Source of the DNA: Metopolophium dirhodum
Taxonomy: Eukaryota; Arthropoda; Insecta; Hemiptera; Aphididae
Assembly (NCBI RefSeq): GCF_019925205.1
Contig: NC_083560.1
Coordinates: 48,902,270 to 48,966,269, forward strand
Direction of reading: 5' to 3'
Length of the DNA stretch: 64,000 nucleotides
The translations under genes were made by a program, and so were the position numbers. Positions 60,016 through 64,000 of the stretch are shown one piece after another. Every line of letters begins with the position of its first letter. Within the stretch, counting starts at the first letter, position 1. Under the pieces are notes generated by a model. It ran no database searches, was not told the DNA's origin, and saw only the letters and a program-made list of their open reading frames with translations.

Positions 60016-62305
60016 TATCGTAATAATACGATTGTTATAGATAATATATTATATAATATAAACATAAACCTAACCTACCATCGGTAATGGTTAGCTCTCC
60101 CTAAGCACTACTGTTGTTTCAAATAACCCGAGTGAGTGTGTAGAAGGCTAACGAAAAAAAAATATTATTATTATTTCTACGATAAACAGACATAATATAG
60201 TCAGATATAGGTACCTACTACCTACGTATGAAGTTATTTCGTTAGGTTACGTTTGTTAAGGCCCATTTTTTCATGGCACACACCAATACACCATACCAAA
60301 CTGAGTGGTTTTTAAACCTATTAAACGATTTAAATGTGTGCAGTTTTAAACATACTATAAAAGTGTTGGTTTTTGTCCTTCAGTATTTTATTAAAGTGTG
60401 TGGTTTCTTGATTCAACTGATACAATTGGTAACTTGCGTTCTATTAGGAAGGTAAAACCATATAATATACCATTTAAACATCGACTAATAGGTTCGAGAC
60501 TTTTTTGCTCGATTTAAATTTAGCAGTGCTATGGAAATTTACTTCAAGTTACTACGATTTTAAGTATGCAATTTGAAATTGTTTTTTATTGTTCATTTGT
60601 GTGAATTTATTTTAAATGCTTTTAACAAATTTTTTTAATGTTTTTTTATTTATATTTTTATTTTTCCCTACATTGAGATGACACAAGAAGTATAGCCACT
60701 GACAAAAATTCCTATTTCTCGTATTTACGATAACATTTCACCTTCGTATTCTATTAGGTACCTATTAACTAGTTGGTACATGGTACCTATATAACACTCC
60801 AATCATCATTTTATATTTTTGCTATCTGTTTCACTGGTTGTGGGTGGCAATAAAAATATTGCGTTATAATAATAATGCTGTAGGAAAAACAAACTATAAA
60901 CGATTCTCTAGGGGTACAGGTACCAATGGTTTCAAACAGGAGAATTGCCGTTAGTTTGATCAACACAGAGGAACACAAACCATGTGATGGCTCCAAAAGG
61001 GTAAAAAGGCCTAAGATGTAAAAGTGGAGCTGTGGCAAGAAAGAGAAAAAATATATAGAGATAATGCGATTAATATATTATTTTATTTTAAACGTAAAAT
61101 ATTTAATTTCAGTTAGACATAATTATTATCTATTCGATTTGTTGTCTGAATATTATGGGTGTGTTTATAAAAAAAATATGTTTATATTATAAATAATTAA
61201 ACATTAAAATTTAAAACTATATTTTCTTTCTGTGTCCTTACTAATTTGAGAGCTACCAAAATATTGTAAAAATACGAAGGCGCCATGGAATACTGGAATG
61301 AAAAACTTTGATCCTCTGCAATAATGTACCTATTGTGATAATAATAATATTTTGGTCACGCTATATGTCTATTATTTTAATGTTATTTGTGTTCATGTAT
61401 TAATTTAATTAATACATTTATATTGGTATATTTTAAGTTATAACTTTATTACTTGTAGTAATATACAGAATAATGAATGTAAATATTAAAACAATTATTA
61501 ATTGACAAACCGACTCGTATAATAATTAGATCATAGTAATAATTGTTTTGATATTTACAAACATTATCTTTTATTTTACATTAACTCATATTATTTAGTA
61601 TATTATAATTTATCTTTTCCTATTATAAATGTATTAGTTGGTCGTGATAATTTACCCCGACTAGTGCCGCATTGCATAATGTACAATCACTAAACATTTT
61701 CGAATCAATAGTGAGCTAATGGTCTCTTAAACGCGATTTAGTGGCCCATAATTGGTCCTTTAGTTTTGACTTTGCACAAGCGACTTTGTTGAATTCAATT
61801 TATTTTATGTTGAGCTCCTTATAACGGCGTATTCGAAGTTGGGTCGGGGATTTTTTTAGGTATCTACTACACTATAGTTTGGGTACTCAACAATTTTGAT
61901 GAGTGCTACACTATACTAATATTTTAAATTCAGGACCCAATTATGATACATTCTCTTATAAAGATATAAACAAAATCGTTCATCCCTTTAAACTAAATTA
62001 GGTACATACAAATTATGTTTAAAATTGAAGTTGAACCTTCAGTAATCTACATAAACGTCATAAACACTTAATTTCTAAAAATCTAGTTGGAAAAAGTATA
62101 GGTACAAATTAAAAAATCAAATCAATGTTACAGAAAAACTGAAATCATGTATATTGTTTAACTATAAATTTAAGTACACAGATATTTAATTTAATAATAG
62201 TATAAGTAATAATAACTATAGTAAGATCTTTTAATATGTATCTAACTAACTATCTTGAATCTAATATGTTTTTAGGGAAAGCAATATGATAGTTGAACCA
62301 ATGAC
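60016..62305. other. AT-rich DNA, no gene seen
   Basis: No gene was recognised with confidence. A short + frame at about 60915-61020 (MVSNRRIAVSLINTEEHKP... ending RVKRPKM and a stop) has unusually balanced composition but no domain, start context or splice support. Confidence 0.4.
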
Positions 62306-62656
62306 CAAGGGCGTGCTTACAAGAAAAACTGCTGTAAAGGAAGTTAAATTGGTACATCATGTCATTCTTCCCCTCTACAGATATTTTTACTGTTGTATTC
62401 AAAAGAAAACGTTTCACAATATATTTTTTAATTACCCTTTCGTATTCTTATTTGAAGATTATATTATATGCAAGATTATGTGGATAGCACTATAATACTA
62501 CATGCTTTTAATTAAGAAATTGTTTACTTGTAAGAATAAATACAACACGTTACGTTTTGTTGGTTCGTAATCCACATCATCAATAAATGGCATGTGCAAT
62601 GTGCATTGTGCAACGATACTACGAGAATGATGTTCCCTATTTCAAGCACGCCCTTG
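62306..62656. mobile_element. 351-bp element with 13-bp perfect inverted ends
   Basis: CAAGGGCGTGCTT at 62306-62318 and AAGCACGCCCTTG at 62644-62656 are exact inverses. The C-A-A-G-G-G tip resembles the other hAT-like ends in the window. The flanking 8-mers (CCAATGAC and CACACTTA) do not match, so duplication is unproven. The + frame starting at 62286 runs through the left end and is not considered a gene. Confidence 0.5.
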
Positions 62657-64000
62657 CACACTTACAGCAATTAAAATTATAAAAATATTATAATTAATAT
62701 ATTATAAAATTATACAAAAAAAATGTATAGCACTACGCCAAATCCATCATGTATACCATGAGGTATTATTGCATACCAGAAATACCATTGTAATTGTGGC
62801 AACCGTCAAAATAGGGGTATTTACTAACTTTTAGTAAGCAGGTATATGTATAATTGTATTGTCAGGAAAGCTTAATAAGTTAGTCAGAGCGCGAGTAAAA
62901 GATCTTGTAAAAAAAATTGTTGGTAGTTATACGTACCTACCGATACTCAATTCACCGAGAGGGCACGCCGATTCTGCGCATCCCTCCGCGTCACCATGCT
63001 ATCAAAATCGGTTCCCCAATGACAGGGTGTTGTGTGGGGAATCAGTTTTCGTCGGTAAGCGGCGTGGTCTCTCGCTGAACAGAGCATATAATATTAGTTT
63101 TCTTTATCAAGACATTATCTTATCTGATATTATAATTGACGAATAAAAAATCGAATAAGAAAATGAGAGATTTTTTTGTTTCCTAAAAAGTAGTGATTTT
63201 GACTTATTCCCTTTTACCCACGCATCGTCCAAATTAAATTTAGTAATTGGTTTACTGTTAATCTTCAATAAAAACATCTTTCACCATATGCTATATGTTA
63301 GTATTACTTAATAATCTAGTTTTATAATTTAAGCTATACATAATAATAATAATAATAAAAATAATAAAAATAATAAACTATGAAGTAGGTACAATAATAG
63401 GTAGACCTATAAGTGTATAACTATTAAATAAACTACTAATAATGGTATAGGTACAATAAAACTGTTAGTTAAAGTTTTTTTATCACACACGAATAATTTA
63501 ATAATAATATAAATAGATACATATAATAAAGAATGTGATATTTTATTTTTGATGAAGTATAAAATAGGTATACATAATAAATTCTCACTACCTATTCAAA
63601 ACCGGTGCAGTATAATCTTTGTCGTATAACATGGTGTATCGGAAAAGGTGCGTACAAAACAAACATTTTAAGTGAAGCTGACATTTTCAACATTTTAACG
63701 CATAACTGCGGCAATGCGGCATTAAGAATACACAAACAGCATAAATGCACAATTTCTTTATTTGTATTTGATTAACACTCTATTCTAGATTCTGTACAAA
63801 TTTGTATGAACTTATAATGTGTCCACCAAAAGAACACCCTACATCCCAACAAAAATCTGTTCTTCATCCTCACGCGACACTGCCATGGTGGCAGGTTTCG
63901 ATCGCAAGGTGTCGAGTGTGGATGCGCTGAATTGACGTGTTCCCTAGCTGTACAGAGTAGGTATAGCCGTATAGGTACTTATTATTTTTAAATATATTTT
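62657..64000. other. AT-rich DNA, one unassigned open frame, no recognised gene
   Basis: The frame at 62859-63146 (+, non-ATG start) includes a more balanced stretch (SPRGHADSAHPSASPCYQNR) within CpG-containing DNA at 62940-63090, but no family was recognised. A TAA microsatellite lies at about 63341-63375. A Met-Val-Ala-Gly-Phe-Asp-Arg-Lys mini-frame near 63883 is too short to judge. Confidence 0.35.

Noticed and set aside
60915..61020. Short + frame with balanced composition (MVSNRRIAVSLINTEEHKP...)
   Set aside because: Only about 31 codons from its Met, with no domain, splice signals or promoter recognised.
62859..63146. 95-codon + frame
   Set aside because: Non-ATG start, no family resemblance and no splice or promoter support; left as unassigned.

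Overview
The window looks like nuclear DNA from an aphid or a close hemipteran relative. It is strongly AT-rich (about 70% or more by eye), has long gene-poor stretches, shows recurring TAGGTACCTA-type palindromes, and is packed with short DNA-transposon derivatives. The host assignment is inferred from composition, repeat style and one animal-type gene; no species can be named.

Two protein genes are well supported. An RPUSD2-type RNA pseudouridine synthase lies on the + strand at 34573-36210. It keeps the catalytic Asp, the C-terminal motifs of the RluA class, a possible mitochondrial presequence and a basic nuclear-type signal. A 451-residue, Arg-rich, almost Lys-free repeat protein of unknown function lies on the - strand at 40094-41449. 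It carries seven RR(G/S)TYDV units, five of them in a perfect 18-residue tandem period. Both stand out as GC-rich islands. A possible promoter with a TATA box and a tiny first exon is read on the - strand at 59604-59716, and a CpG- and microsatellite-rich segment (4915-6830) looks like a regulatory or 5' region of an unseen gene.

Most of the rest is mobile-element debris. Several hAT-type non-autonomous elements can be delimited exactly by terminal inverted repeats and 8-bp target-site duplications: 14422-15062, 23440-24029, 28802-29307 (with a transposase C-terminal remnant), 29500-29793, 42153-43232 nested inside 41768-43327, and 43490-43956. A pogo/Tigger-like MITE with a TA duplication sits at 26713-26889, and a Ty3/gypsy reverse-transcriptase scrap at 23085-23186. 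Two large foldback elements (17782-20037 and 49208-50946), with arms of about 500 bp, are near-copies of each other, with degraded relatives at 15330-17781, 20038-20530, 51833-51965, 53388-54757 and inside the 42-43 kb hAT element.

The most interesting pattern is that many of these elements share one layout but not one sequence. Each has hAT-like ends followed by clustered copies of its own short motif: AACCG, GTTAA, ATCCGAAT, GGTTCCGG, TATGCA, TGTGCAGTA, CCGACAA, GCGCCAAAA, CCCAAACGGCTCCCG or GAATTGGTTCC. This suggests a set of related transposons that differ in their subterminal transposase-binding motif. No tRNA, rRNA or CRISPR array was found.
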